A stretch of DNA of 64,000 bases from Methylocystis sp. MJC1 (GTDB taxonomy: Bacteria; Pseudomonadota; Alphaproteobacteria; Rhizobiales; Beijerinckiaceae): NCBI RefSeq assembly GCF_026427715.1, contig NZ_CP107558.1, positions 905,001 to 969,000 on the forward strand, read 5' to 3'. Made by a program: the position numbers and the translations under genes. The notes under the pieces are model-generated. The model was not told the DNA's origin. It made no database searches and saw only the letters and a program-made list of their open reading frames with translations. Below are positions 27,012 to 36,800 of the stretch, piece by piece. Position 1 is the stretch's first letter, and each line of letters starts with the position of its first letter.

Positions 27012-28811
27012 ATGACAACGATGGACGAGATTGTTGCTTCGATCGAAGAGAACTCCACGATGGAGGCGATGACGGAGGTGACCTTTGTCTCATTTGGCCC
27101 CTTTACGATGGATGAGCGGAGAGGTCTTACAAAACAGCAGCGTAGTGGGCGCGGTAGAGAGGCGACCATCGAGACTGTATGGATTAGCGCTCCCTTTGAA
27201 GTGCTAGGCGCGTGCCGCGATCCTCACGGGCGGGCGTGGGGTAAGCTGCTCCAGTTTTACGACGACGATGGTCGCCCCCACACGAAGCACGTGACCGATG
27301 CCAATCTGCAAGGCGAGCCCGCCGCGCTGTGTGCGACACTCGCGGATGAAGGATTGCGGATTAACCGTTCGAAACAGAAGGAACTCGCCGAGTATTTGAG
27401 CGGGGTCCGCATCGAAGCGCGCGTTACGATCGTCAATCGCACTGGCTGGCACCAGATTGGAAAAGATCATATTTTCGTATTGCCAGGCAAAACCATCACA
27501 AGGGAAGGCTCCGAGAGGATCGTTCTCGACGCATCCGCTCACGGGCCTTATGAGACGCAGGGCACAATTGAAGATTGGAAGGAAGGCGTGGGCGCGTTGT
27601 CGGCGGACCATGTTTTGCTGACGTTCATGGTAAGCGCTGCATTGGCTGGACCGCTCGCGCATATCGTCGGAGCCGAAGGCGGAGGCGTGCACGTGTTTGG
27701 TCCATCGTCTATCGGCAAGTCGTCGTTGCTCTGTGCGGCGGCGTCGGTGTGGGGACGCGGCTCGTCGGTCGGCGGTTATATGCGCACGTGGAGGGCGACG
27801 GTGAACGGGCTCGAAGGTGCTGCGGCAAGCGCGACCGATACTTGCCTTGTTCTCGACGAAATCGGCGTCGGCGATGCGCGTGACGTTGCAGCGAGCATTT
27901 ATCAGCTCGCTAATGGCGTCGGGAAGGCGCGCGCTGGGCGTGGCGGCGAGCTTCGCGAGCCCAAGGCGTGGCGTGTTCTACCGCTTTCGAGCGGCGAGCT
28001 TCCAGTCGACGCCAAGATCGATGAAGACCGTGGGCGCAAATCACGTGGTGGCCATCTCGTCCGCCTGTTGGATATACGCGCTGATCGTGAGTTTGGATTT
28101 GGCGCGTTCGATAGCTCTGGCTCGTTCCCCGATGCGGGCAAGCTGGCGGACGCCATCAAGGAAGCCGCGGTATCAGCATATGGGACCGCCGGCCCTGCCT
28201 TCATTCAAGAGCTCGCGAGCACGGACCGCGATGTGACCGTCACAAAGACCAAGAATTTCATGGTTCGCTTCGTCTCCAAAGTGGTCTCCGCTGGAGCGTC
28301 AGAACAGATCAACCGTGCGGCCAAGAAGTTTGCCTTGATCGCGGCCGCCGGGGAAATGGCTTCGGCGGTAGGTATCACGCCGTGGACCAAAGGCAGTGCC
28401 GAACGGGCGGCCGTCTCGGCCTTCAAGGCTTGGCTGGACAAGCGGGGCGGAGTGGGCTCGCATGAAGAGCGGCAGGCAGTTGAGCAGGTAAGGCGGATGA
28501 TCATCCAGCACGGCGAAAGCCGCTTTGAACAAGTGTCTGAAGTCGAGGGCAGCAACCTCGGGGGCGTGCATAACCGCCTCGGCTGGCGCAAAGGCGAGGG
28601 CGCCGCTCGCGAGTGGTGGATCCCGTCGGAGGTGTGGAAGGCCGACTTTTGCGACGGATTGGATCCGACCCACGTCGCCAAGACGCTCGCTTCGAAGGGA
28701 ATGCTGCGGCGGCAGGATGCGAAAAATTTGACAGCGGTTCGCAAAATCGGGGGGCGCAACGCGCGCGTCTACGTACTGGCTGCCAGCATTCTTGGCGGCG
28801 AGGACGGGTGA
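27012..28811 (+). CDS. DUF927 family ATPase (helicase-like replication protein)
   Basis: About 599 aa. DUF927 proteins are mobile-element ATPases that normally accompany prim-pol primases. Walker A is GPSSIGKSSL (residues about 230-239) and Walker B is CLVLDEIG. The C-terminal region (ANRLGWRKGEG-like, EWWIPSEVW) resembles a small DNA-binding winged helix. The ATG at 27012 is chosen because the 99 open codons upstream overlap the primase gene. The iteron-like cluster begins 30 bp after its stop. Confidence 0.88.
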   Translation: MTTMDEIVASIEENSTMEAMTEVTFVSFGPFTMDERRGLTKQQRSGRGREATIETVWISAPFEVLGACRDPHGRAWGKLLQFYDDDGRPHTKHVTDANLQGEPAALCATLADEGLRINRSKQKELAEYLSGVRIEARVTIVNRTGWHQIGKDHIFVLPGKTITREGSERIVLDASAHGPYETQGTIEDWKEGVGALSADHVLLTFMVSAALAGPLAHIVGAEGGGVHVFGPSSIGKSSLLCAAASVWGRGSSVGGYMRTWRATVNGLEGAAASATDTCLVLDEIGVGDARDVAASIYQLANGVGKARAGRGGELREPKAWRVLPLSSGELPVDAKIDEDRGRKSRGGHLVRLLDIRADREFGFGAFDSSGSFPDAGKLADAIKEAAVSAYGTAGPAFIQELASTDRDVTVTKTKNFMVRFVSKVVSAGASEQINRAAKKFALIAAAGEMASAVGITPWTKGSAERAAVSAFKAWLDKRGGVGSHEERQAVEQVRRMIIQHGESRFEQVSEVEGSNLGGVHNRLGWRKGEGAAREWWIPSEVWKADFCDGLDPTHVAKTLASKGMLRRQDAKNLTAVRKIGGRNARVYVLAASILGGEDG

Positions 28812-28842
28812 ACCAGTTCGCTCTCTTTGGAAACGTGGATTG

Positions 28843-28967
28843 GTCGTAGCGGTCGTAGCAATCCGAGAAAATCGAGAAAAATCTGTCGTAGCAATTTTAT
28901 TCCTGCGGTGAGGCCGCTACGGCCCGAAATATTCGGAAACCCAGGTGCGCTACGGCTGCTACGACCT
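28843..28967. repeat. Iteron-like cluster of GTCGTAGC motifs (candidate origin)
   Basis: Two abutting direct copies of GGTCGTAGC (28843-28851, 28852-28860), a third at 28885-28893 (TGTCGTAGC), then three inverted variants GCTACGGC/GCTACGAC at 28917-28924, 28950-28957 and 28959-28967. The centre is A/T-rich. It lies just downstream of the primase and ATPase genes, a usual place for the origin of P4-like or plasmid replicons. There is no supported gene between 28812 and 29032. Confidence 0.6.
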
Positions 28968-29032
28968 AAAATGCATGAAGCAAAAAAGGCAGACGAAACA
29001 CGACGCGAAGGCAGCCTTTTCTAAAGGGCTAT

Positions 29033-29066
29033 ATGGCTAACCACCAGCAAGGCGAGACGATGATGA
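29033..29066 (+). pseudogene. Detached 5' end of the gene split by IS66
   Basis: ATG at 29033 opens a frame (MANHQQGETMM) that runs into the left end of the IS element. Removing the element and one 8-bp duplication joins it in frame to the ORF at 31854, giving an original protein of about 105 residues. Confidence 0.7.
29059..29066. repeat. IS66 target-site duplication, left copy
   Basis: GATGATGA directly abuts the left terminal inverted repeat and is repeated exactly at 31853-31860. Eight bp is the normal IS66-family duplication length. Confidence 0.9.
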
Positions 29067-29109
29067 GTAGCCATCCGGCGTAGGCCGCAGGCGATGCAGT
29101 CGGGCTGTT

Positions 29110-29343
29110 TCAGCGCCTGAGGAGCGTCGGATCGTTTTTATGCATTTTGATTAGTTCGATTAAATTCTCGACGCCGAAGTCGGTGAAGGCCATCACGGCG
29201 TCGTCGCCGATCCCCGACACCCATATGAGCCCGTCCTCGGGCTCCATCTCGGCGGCGACGTCGAACAGCCAATCCTCGTTTTCGCCGAGGTCCGAGGCGA
29301 CCCGATTGATTGTCGTGACGTGAGAGACTTTGTTGACGTGCAT
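29110..29343 (-). CDS. Small acidic passenger protein of the IS66 element
   Basis: 77 aa starting at an ATG 2 bp after the tnpC stop, so probably translated by coupling. The sequence is acidic and compact (INRVASDLGENEDWLFDVAA, EDGLIWVSGIGDDAVMAF) and looks like a globular protein. It lies within the inverted repeats. Similar small ORFs follow tnpC in some rhizobial IS66 elements as far as I recall; function is unknown. Confidence 0.75.
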   Translation of the reverse strand: MHVNKVSHVTTINRVASDLGENEDWLFDVAAEMEPEDGLIWVSGIGDDAVMAFTDFGVENLIELIKMHKNDPTLLRR

Positions 29344-29345
29344 GA

Positions 29346-30956
29346 TCAAGCTGCACGAGCGGAGATTACCGGACCTTGTATCGCCCAGTTCCAGGGCAGC
29401 AACTCTTCAAGCCGATGTGCGGGATGGGCGGCGATACAGGACAAAACGTCTGCGAGCCATGCCTGCGGATCGACGCCATTCATTTTGGCCGTGACAATGA
29501 GACTATACATGGCCGCAGCGCGCTGCCCTCCGCGATCGGACCCGCAGAACAGCCACGATTTTCTTCCCAGCGCGATGCCTCTTAGCCCTCGTTCTGCAGC
29601 GTTGTTGGACAAGCACACGCGTCCGTCTTCAAGGAAAAGCGTGAACGCGGCCCAGCGCTTGAGCATGTAACTGATAGCCTTGACCAGGTCGTGCCCGCGC
29701 GAGAGCCTGGCCGCCTGCTCGCGCATATAGATCCGCAGATCATCGACCAATGGACGGCTCAGCATCTGGCGGACCGACAGGCGTTCTTCCGCGCTCTTTC
29801 CATTGATGGACCGCTCGATTTCGAACAGCGCGTCGATGCGACGCACCACCTCGATCGCGATGGGCGACAAAGGGATTTCCTTCTTGCCAGCAGCCTTGCG
29901 TCGCGCGTTCTCATCCAGATCAGCCATGGCGAAGAAGGGGCGTCGCGCATGGACCCAGCACGCCGCCTCGCGGATCGGGCCCGGCTTGCGGTCCGCTAGG
30001 TAGAGCCTGTTGTAGCCGTCATAGGCGTCGGCCTGCAGGATGCCAGCATATCCCGCCAGATGCGCCTGCGGATGTTCGCCTTTGCGGTCGCGTGAGTAAT
30101 AAAAGATGGCCGCCGGCGGCCCGGCGCCGCCGAAGGGCGCGTCGTCGCGGACATAAACCCAGCACCGACCCGTGTCGGTTTTGCCCTTCGCCAGCACGGG
30201 AACCGTGGTGTCGTCGCCGTGTAGGCGCTCGGCGGCCAGGACATGCGCCTCGATGAGACGCCGCAGCGGATCCAGCGCCGCACAGATGGAGCCGACGGCG
30301 TCGGCCATGGTCGACAAGGAGATCGGCGCGCCTTCCAACGCATAGCGCTCCGCCTGACGGTTCAGCGGCTGATGTTGGCCGAACTTCTCGAAGGCGATCA
30401 TCGCCAGAAGGCTTGGCCCCGCCCAGCCGCGCGGAACGGCATGGAACGGCGCCGGCGCCTGTGTGATCTTCTCGCAGTCCCGACAGGAGAATTTCTCTCG
30501 CACGGTCTCGATCACTTTCCACTGACGCGGCGTCGTCTCCAGCGTCTGCGTCACGTCTTCGCCGAGCTTCCGCAGCCGCGATCCGCCGCAGCAAGCGCAG
30601 CTCGTCGGCGCCTCGATTACGACGCGCTCGCGCGGTAGATGTTCCGGGAATGTGTGGCGCTCGGACCGTTTGCGCGTGAAGCCCGCGACCAGCGTGGTTT
30701 TCGTGACCGCCTGCTCCGCCGCGAGCTCATCTTCCGTCGCGCTCGCTTCCAGCTCTTCGAGCTCGAGCGACAACTGATCGATCAGCCGCGCAGCGCGCTC
30801 CGACTTTTGCCCGTAGATCTGCCGCTGCAACTTGGCGATCTGAAGCTTTTGCGCGGCGATCAGCGCCGTGTCTTCCGACGCCTTCGCCCGTGCGACGGCC
30901 AACTCTGCTTTCAGCGCAGCATTTTCGTCGAGAAGGGCCTGGGCAGCAGCGTCCAT
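29346..30956 (-). CDS. tnpC: IS66 transposase TnpC (DDE)
   Basis: 536 aa and full length. It has an N-terminal coiled-coil/leucine-rich region (residues 1-75), a zinc-ribbon (CACCGGS and CRDCEK pairs, about 120-170) and the DDE catalytic core: Asp in [11 protein letters not shown], Asp in [10 protein letters not shown] and Glu in [10 protein letters not shown]. It should be active. It is the last of the three transposition genes before the passenger gene. Confidence 0.95.
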   Translation of the reverse strand: MDAAAQALLDENAALKAELAVARAKASEDTALIAAQKLQIAKLQRQIYGQKSERAARLIDQLSLELEELEASATEDELAAEQAVTKTTLVAGFTRKRSERHTFPEHLPRERVVIEAPTSCACCGGSRLRKLGEDVTQTLETTPRQWKVIETVREKFSCRDCEKITQAPAPFHAVPRGWAGPSLLAMIAFEKFGQHQPLNRQAERYALEGAPISLSTMADAVGSICAALDPLRRLIEAHVLAAERLHGDDTTVPVLAKGKTDTGRCWVYVRDDAPFGGAGPPAAIFYYSRDRKGEHPQAHLAGYAGILQADAYDGYNRLYLADRKPGPIREAACWVHARRPFFAMADLDENARRKAAGKKEIPLSPIAIEVVRRIDALFEIERSINGKSAEERLSVRQMLSRPLVDDLRIYMREQAARLSRGHDLVKAISYMLKRWAAFTLFLEDGRVCLSNNAAERGLRGIALGRKSWLFCGSDRGGQRAAAMYSLIVTAKMNGVDPQAWLADVLSCIAAHPAHRLEELLPWNWAIQGPVISARAA

Positions 30957-31026
30957 AGGCGAAGTGAATCACATATCTTGCGATTTGTGGCGCCCCAAAA
31001 TGCCTCCGCCCTGGATTTTTTGCGAT

Positions 31027-31374
31027 TCACCCCGCGCTTTGCGGCCGAAAGGTCATTTGCGGATTTCGCCAATCTATCCCTTCGAGCATATAGGCCATCT
31101 GCGCCGCCGAGATCGACACCGCGCCCGCCGTCGCCGAGGGCCATATGAACTTTCCGCGATCGAGGCGTTTTGCATACAGCGACAGTCCGACGCCATCATG
31201 CCAGAGAATTTTTGCGAGGTCGCCCCTGCGCCCGCGGAAAATGTAGAGATCGCCGGCGTGCGGGTCGCGCTTCAACTGCTCCTGCACCTGAAGGGCGAGG
31301 CCCTGCATGCCGCGTCGCATGTCGGTGTGGCCGGTGGCGATCCAGACGCGGCAGCCCGCCGGCAACGGGATCAT
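31027..31374 (-). CDS. tnpB: IS66 accessory protein TnpB
   Basis: 115 aa with the family signature ATGHTDMRRGMQGLALQVQE and FRGRRGDLAKILWHDG. Start at the ATG whose ATGA overlaps the tnpA stop; the longer upstream frame is inside tnpA. Required with TnpA for IS66 transposition. Confidence 0.95.
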   Translation of the reverse strand: MIPLPAGCRVWIATGHTDMRRGMQGLALQVQEQLKRDPHAGDLYIFRGRRGDLAKILWHDGVGLSLYAKRLDRGKFIWPSATAGAVSISAAQMAYMLEGIDWRNPQMTFRPQSAG

Positions 31375-31742
31375 CGCCGCAGCGCCTTCACGACCCGCGA
31401 CAGCGCGGCTGCCTCGACATCGGACCACACGAGGATCCGGTCACCCTCGGCGAGGACGATCTCCATCTGGCCGGTCGGCCCCGGAGCGGAATGCTCCCCC
31501 ACTGTGTCCGGCGTGATCGTCACGGGCAGGATCGGCGCGAGGTCCTGCGGCGCAGCCAGATCGACGCCGAACTGCCGGCGCCAGGTGAAGAGCTGGTTGG
31601 TGTTGAGGTCGTGCCGTCGCGCAACCTCGGCGATCGAAGCTCCGTCCTCAAGGCTCTCCTCGACGATCCGGCGCTTCTCTTCGAGAGACCAGGATCGGCG
31701 TCGGCGCCGGAGAGCCGGCGGATCGTCATCGTTGCGCGACAT
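31371..31742 (-). CDS. tnpA: IS66 accessory protein TnpA (HTH)
   Basis: 123 aa. The N-terminal HTH (SLEEKRRIVEESLEDGASIA, EVARRHDLNTNQLFTWRRQF) is typical of the IS3/IS66 DNA-binding subunit. First gene of the element, about 110 bp inside the right inverted repeat. Confidence 0.95.
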   Translation of the reverse strand: MSRNDDDPPALRRRRRSWSLEEKRRIVEESLEDGASIAEVARRHDLNTNQLFTWRRQFGVDLAAPQDLAPILPVTITPDTVGEHSAPGPTGQMEIVLAEGDRILVWSDVEAAALSRVVKALRR

Positions 31743-31852
31743 CGGCGATAGTGTCCGCTTGTAATAGAAGTGGACACGATCATCGCGCCACCCGTCAGGC
31801 AGCTATCTCAAAAACCGCAATCAACGCCAGGCGGCCGCCGCCGGAGGGATAC

Positions 31853-31860
31853 GATGATGA
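31853..31860. repeat. IS66 target-site duplication, right copy
   Basis: GATGATGA, identical to 29059-29066 and abutting the right inverted repeat. It contains two overlapping in-frame start codons for the downstream ORF. Confidence 0.9.
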
Positions 31861-32141
31861 GCGCCTACATCCGACAACTTCAGGAATATGTCGCAGCCCA
31901 GTCGCCGCCAGCATCGCGACGCGCGAGCCTTCGTGACCGCCTCTTGGAGTGGTTCACCAGCTTGCCAGCGCCAACGCGCAACCGACCGTTCTCGATGCAG
32001 GAGTTTGAAGCGGCGTTAGGAACCTCCGGCCGCTACATCAGCCCGGTGCTGATCGCGCTCGGCTGGGAGCGCAAGCGCATCTGGAGCACGCGTGAGCATT
32101 ACCACAGATTCTGGGTACCACCAGGGTTCGAGGATAGCTAA
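31854..32141 (+). CDS. Small HTH-like island protein, 5'-truncated by IS66 but possibly still expressed
   Basis: 95 aa from the ATG at 31854 (or 92-94 aa from the next ATG). C-terminal part (SMQEFEAALGTSGRYISPVL, ALGWERKRIWSTREHYHRFW) looks like a winged-helix DNA-binding segment. IS66 insertion removed only about ten N-terminal codons. The right end of the IS supplies GGAGGG at 31843-31848 and the target duplication supplies the start codons, so translation could be restored. It converges on the Detocs operon. Confidence 0.6.
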   Translation: MMSAYIRQLQEYVAAQSPPASRRASLRDRLLEWFTSLPAPTRNRPFSMQEFEAALGTSGRYISPVLIALGWERKRIWSTREHYHRFWVPPGFEDS

Positions 32142-32174
32142 GAGACGCGATCATATTTTCACGCGCAAGCCAGT

Positions 32175-33392
32175 TTACAAAAATCTTTCAGCAAATTCTT
32201 TAAGTGCTGTCGCGCTTGTGTACGCCGCATACTTCTGAAACTCGTTGTTCTTATGCGGGTCCGCATAGTCGCAGACTGACTTCATCGAAAAGCACGTGGG
32301 CTGGGGCTGAGGGCATTCATCAGCGGCTATAAGAACCCCATATGTTTCCATTTCGACGCCGATTGTTTTTCGGTTCTGAAATTTTATGCCATCAACGATT
32401 GACGGATCTTCTATTACTGCGGCTCCTGAGGCCACAGGTCCAAGGCGCATCGATAGAATGGTCTTTGGATCAAATCCATACCAACCACGCCTAATCTCAT
32501 CAAGAATGGCCCGGTCCTGAGCCATTTTCCCGAGCTTTCCGCGCAGGAAGGGGTCAAGGCTAACCTGATGAGGTTGTGCGGCAAAGACAGGTTTACGGTT
32601 TCGGATTGTTCGTTTGCCACTCTCGTAATCCCAGCCCGGATCGGCGACCAGGATGTCTCCAAGTTCACACTCACCCGCAACTCCAGCAGCTATCCCAACC
32701 ATTGCGAGATATCTAGGACGGAACGTCATTGCCATTTTGGTTGCGAGCACGGCCGAGGCTGCCATGCCCATTCTTGGCGCCGAAGCTGCAATAACCTTGA
32801 AGGACTGATTGTCTCGCCCAAAGCTACCTTCCTGATAAACGGAAGGGTCGTTGGGGAGGATAAGAGGTTTCCATGCCCACGGAAGGCGCAGTACGGCTTC
32901 GAGTTCAGGGGTGGCGAGAGCCGTCAATATGCAAAGGTGCGTTTGGTAATCTGGAGTCGACACCGGATTGCTCTCCGATTGCACGACACGCTTTGCAATC
33001 CGATGAAGTTTTTCTTCCCATTCGCGAGATGCTGGGTCATAAAATACAAGCTGCAAAACGTCGCGCTCAAAACTCGGAAGAGCTAATTCTCGTGCGTCCT
33101 CGTACGCTGTAAGTCCGATAATATGCTTAGGAACCGCGTAAATATCGCGCTCGAGCATTTCGCTCAGCAAGGAGATGCCTGAAGAGTGCGCGGGAGCCTG
33201 ATCAGCGCGTTCCGGCAAAGAAATATCTAAAACAAGCAAATCATATTGCTTCTCACGCAGCAGGCGCTTCGCCGACACGACGTCGCGGGCGTCCTCCATT
33301 GTTTCTATGGCGATGCCGGGCACCGCTAATAGACACTGGCATACACGCCGCAATTTTTCGGCATCGTCCTCGACGATTAATACCTTGACCAT
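32175..33392 (-). CDS. dtcC: Detocs effector DtcC: receiver domain fused to a nucleoside phosphorylase-like nucleosidase
   Basis: About 405 aa. Residues 1-140 are a receiver domain (MVKVLIVEDD, phospho-acceptor D56 in LLVLDISLP). Residues about 150-405 are a PNP/MTA-SAH nucleosidase-like domain: GIAAGVAGECELGDILVA, GVEMETYG (about 345-352) and catalytic Asp in SVCDYAD (about 375). In the Detocs family, phosphotransfer from DtcA turns this domain on and it degrades ATP, stopping phage growth at the cost of the cell. The ATG at 33392 is preferred over 13 open codons upstream that overlap dtcB. Third gene of the operon, 16 bp after dtcB. Confidence 0.88.
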   Translation of the reverse strand: MVKVLIVEDDAEKLRRVCQCLLAVPGIAIETMEDARDVVSAKRLLREKQYDLLVLDISLPERADQAPAHSSGISLLSEMLERDIYAVPKHIIGLTAYEDARELALPSFERDVLQLVFYDPASREWEEKLHRIAKRVVQSESNPVSTPDYQTHLCILTALATPELEAVLRLPWAWKPLILPNDPSVYQEGSFGRDNQSFKVIAASAPRMGMAASAVLATKMAMTFRPRYLAMVGIAAGVAGECELGDILVADPGWDYESGKRTIRNRKPVFAAQPHQVSLDPFLRGKLGKMAQDRAILDEIRRGWYGFDPKTILSMRLGPVASGAAVIEDPSIVDGIKFQNRKTIGVEMETYGVLIAADECPQPQPTCFSMKSVCDYADPHKNNEFQKYAAYTSATALKEFAERFL

Positions 33393-33408
33393 CTTCAATC
33401 TCGGGAGT

Positions 33409-33873
33409 TCATAGGTCGATTGCAAGTGCACGCTTCATAGCGTCTCTAAGTTTCTCGCGCCAGTCATGAATAGATGCGTGGTAGTAGACCGCTCCCTGGT
33501 AGATGGGTGCATGATCGCGGCGGAGCTGGGCGTCCAGCTCGGGTAGGCGAAGTGCTTTGGGCTCTTGACCGAACGTCTCGAACTGCGTCACGACAATCAC
33601 GGGGACGTTGATTTGAAATCGTTCCATCTGTTTAAGAAATTCGCGACCGCCAAAGCTATGGGTTGTTCCTCCGCCGGGTTCATCGGGGCCAGCGTCGTAA
33701 TTTGGCAGTGTCATATCGAGTAAAACAATGTCAGCATGGTTTTTGCGAATATATCGGACGGCACTCTGAAGGGAACGGACCAATTCGATATTGGCGTCGG
33801 GGAACTGGTCCTTAATGAAATTAACCAGTTGAGTCCCTTTATTTTGGTCATCTTCCACGAGCAAAACATTCAT
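33409..33873 (-). CDS. dtcB: Detocs stand-alone receiver DtcB
   Basis: 154 aa, a lone receiver domain with acidic pocket E7-D8-D9 and phospho-acceptor D53 (IVLLDMTLP). The switch Thr is in VIVVTQFE. The usual conserved Lys near the end is not obvious; the equivalent loop reads YYHASIHDW and is shared in form with DtcC (FYDPASREW). In Detocs, DtcB acts as a phosphate sink that prevents accidental effector activation. Its ATG overlaps the dtcA stop as ATGA, so the ratio of kinase to sink is set by coupling. Confidence 0.88.
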   Translation of the reverse strand: MNVLLVEDDQNKGTQLVNFIKDQFPDANIELVRSLQSAVRYIRKNHADIVLLDMTLPNYDAGPDEPGGGTTHSFGGREFLKQMERFQINVPVIVVTQFETFGQEPKALRLPELDAQLRRDHAPIYQGAVYYHASIHDWREKLRDAMKRALAIDL

Positions 33874-36800
33874 CGTTGAATGACCTTCTTAGCCAGTTCC
33901 AGTTCCACGTAGAAAGAGTTAGCGCCTTCGAAGCCGAAATCCAATCTCATACGCCGCGCCCCACCTTTGCTGATAAGCTTGCTAAGCTTAATGAGACCAG
34001 TGCCACCCTCTGAAATCACGGCTCTTTGATAATCGCCGCTTGCGATAAGCGTCCTGATCCTGTCGATTTTCTCTAAGCTAGCTTGATTGCAGACGCTTGC
34101 TCCAACTTCGCTTGTTGTCCTGATGATCATGTGGTCTTCGTGTTCAGTGATATGAATGTTAACGTTTGGTCTCGACCCTACGCCTGAATGACGCCTAACG
34201 TTCTCGAAGATTATGAAGAATATGTCGGAGAACAACACCAACGCGTGAGCAAAAGGAGGAAGAGGTGGAACGTCGCGAGTAACAATGGGGTCGAACTCGT
34301 GGTGTATTGTGCGAACGCATTGCAGGCCCACATCGATAAGGTCCTGAATTGGAAAAATCGGCTCAGTAAGTGGCTGTGGGAGTTGAAACCAATCTTTCAC
34401 GTGGTCTAGCGCCTGTTGAACCCCCGTTTGTGCGATACGAATTGCCCTGTCTAAGTCTGTCGTAGAGTAGCCATTAGCGATACGCTCGATATCCGTCTCT
34501 AGATCTGTGAAGATTGCCGTGACGTACGGCTTCAACTCATCATCGATAACTGATCGTACGTTTTTCATGCAGTGCGCGACTTGGGTCCAAAATAAATCAA
34601 TGCAGCTATCGAAGAAAGCATCAAAAGACATCTCGCTGCTAAGCTCGGAGGCCCAAAACTGGAATAAAACGGGTCTTACTTCGATTTTAAATAAGCCACG
34701 GGGCTTCTGAGGGCTTTGGATTTGGATCAATTCGTTTGCTACCCGGCCGATGAGCGCATCATAATCGGCCGAAAAGCGAGTAAGGCGAGTGCTAACCTGA
34801 AAATTGACTTCTGGATCGATATTGGACAAGTGATCCAACCAAAATTGATTTGGCTCATATTCGTCCGTGTCGGCGGCACGTTGGGTTATAACCCGTTCAA
34901 CCTCCAACGGAGTTCGCATCTGACCAGAAAGAGTGCCGTGCCTAATTCGCATGCTTAAGTAGCAGTCCAATCCGTATTCAGGACTGGTTGTACATTCATT
35001 GAAGAGCCAAGACAACATCTCCACGAGCAGGTCTGTTGCTTCGTCCTTTGGAACTTGTAGCAGCTCCGCTGGAAACTGCTCCCCAGAAAGTGCAGCTTTA
35101 AGCAGCTCATCTATCTTTGCGTTGTCTACGCCAATTCCTGCTTTAGCTAGTGATTGATAGCGTAGAAAATTTTCCTTATGTTTCTTCTCAAAAAGCCTCT
35201 TTATGGCGAGAACGTCAACGTAGATTTTGCTCTGCTCGACATGACGTACGCCGCGGTGAATTAATTGAGCCCGCGCAACGTTCCTCAGTTCAGTTTCATA
35301 CTCATTTGAATTGATTGGGTCTATCTTAACTAAAATAGACAGTACATTTTTCCGCTCGTCTTCTAGTTCTCGTGTTCCTGTGAAAGCGGATGACATCTGC
35401 ATTACGCGCGGAATGCACACATAGCGAAGATAATATATCAGTAAATCAGTATCAAAGTTTTCGATGTGCTCAATCTCAGACGGGCGTTCAATTCCGTGCG
35501 CAAATAAAAAATCTTCGTAGGCGTATGCACGGATGTCATCTAGGCTGTCGTCTACATTTTTTGAATAAAGATCTAGGACAACAGGTACCGATATTTCGCT
35601 CGCGAGTTGCCTTCTGATTGTTTTGTCGAGCTTCTTTGCGCAGCTTGCGATGGGAAGAACATGGGATAGAGTAGGATCTTTCGCGCAGCATTCGCCAACA
35701 AAATTGGTGAGGTCTCTTGTTCGATCTAACATAAGCAAGCAGTGTGCAATATAGCGGATCGCGGATAGCCTAAAGATGGGGTCCTGCGATGGTTTTAGCT
35801 GTTCTGCTGTTTCTAGCGCGGTTTGGTAGTCGCTCTCATTCAGTGATCGGCAGATCTCCAAGTCCCGTAAAGCCTCGGTTGAAAGGTCGTGGGCGGGAAC
35901 AACAGAAATTGGGAGGTTTGCGCGGAAAATCTCCGCATAAAACGAAGTTGTCGAGGCAAACTTGTTTTCGAGCATTGTAGCCAAAGCCATGCAGTGGTGT
36001 CTGCTGGGCAAACGAGAAAGGTCGGATGGTCTCAGAAATCTACCTTGAATGAAGGCAATTCCTGCTAACGGGAAAGTGCGATTGAGGGAACTATCCATCT
36101 CCTGCCAAATTAATTGCTCTAGTGTCGATGAAAACGACAGTAGCTTAAAATTCAACGCGTCTCTTAAAAGATCGACAACTGCACTGTCTCGGTCAGCGCT
36201 ATTGCCTATCAGAGCACTGAGGTTTAACACTGATTTTGAAAGTAGAGAGTTACTGGCTTCCTGGTCGCGCGCGATCCTTAGAGAACTCTCGGCAATGGAA
36301 ATCCAAGCTCCAAAATCCAGGGGATCTTTTTCGATATCCGTCAAGGCACATGAGTAGGCCGAGTTGTGATCGCCAATCAGGGTCGAGTCGATTGTTGATG
36401 CGTCGCCAAAATGTGAGTTGTGAAGCCACGTCTCATCCGCTGTAATTACAAAGAGGGTTCGGTTGAGGCGTTCATCATTGACAATTGCAGCCATCGCTGC
36501 CAACTCGGGGGCCAATAACGTCTTAATGTCATCAGGCCCAAAAATAGCGAGTTGTTGTGCGACTCGAACAAATGTCTCATATTGATCTACGAGGGCATTG
36601 CAAGTTTCGAATCGTAATACACTTGCGGCAACCTCCGGGCTCGCTACAGGTCGCCCGGTCAATTTGAAAATCAAATAGGCTTTTAGGTCAGTATGTGTGT
36701 CCAAACGAGAGAGGCGATCTTCTATCTGGCGATTGAAGAGCGGCGACGTCGTCGTGGGTTCATTTCGGCGACTAAAAAAGTGGGCGAGGTATGCTACGAT

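Larger units (their letters stand above)
29067..31852 (-). mobile_element. Complete IS66-family insertion sequence (2786 bp)
   Basis: Terminal inverted repeats at 29067-29088 and 31831-31852 match at 18 of 22 positions and start with GTA as usual for the family. Flanking GATGATGA duplications are exact, implying a fairly recent insertion. It carries the normal tnpA-tnpB-tnpC set plus a small passenger gene, all on the minus strand, and all frames are intact. Confidence 0.93.

Noticed and set aside
28827..29024. 65-codon frame downstream of the DUF927 gene
   Set aside because: It runs through the repeat cluster, is basic and low-complexity and has no ribosome site.
29057..31861. 11-bp direct repeat ACGATGATGAG as a longer IS target duplication
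   Set aside because: The terminal inverted repeats begin with GTA inside it, leaving the family-standard 8 bp; the extra matching bases are coincidental.
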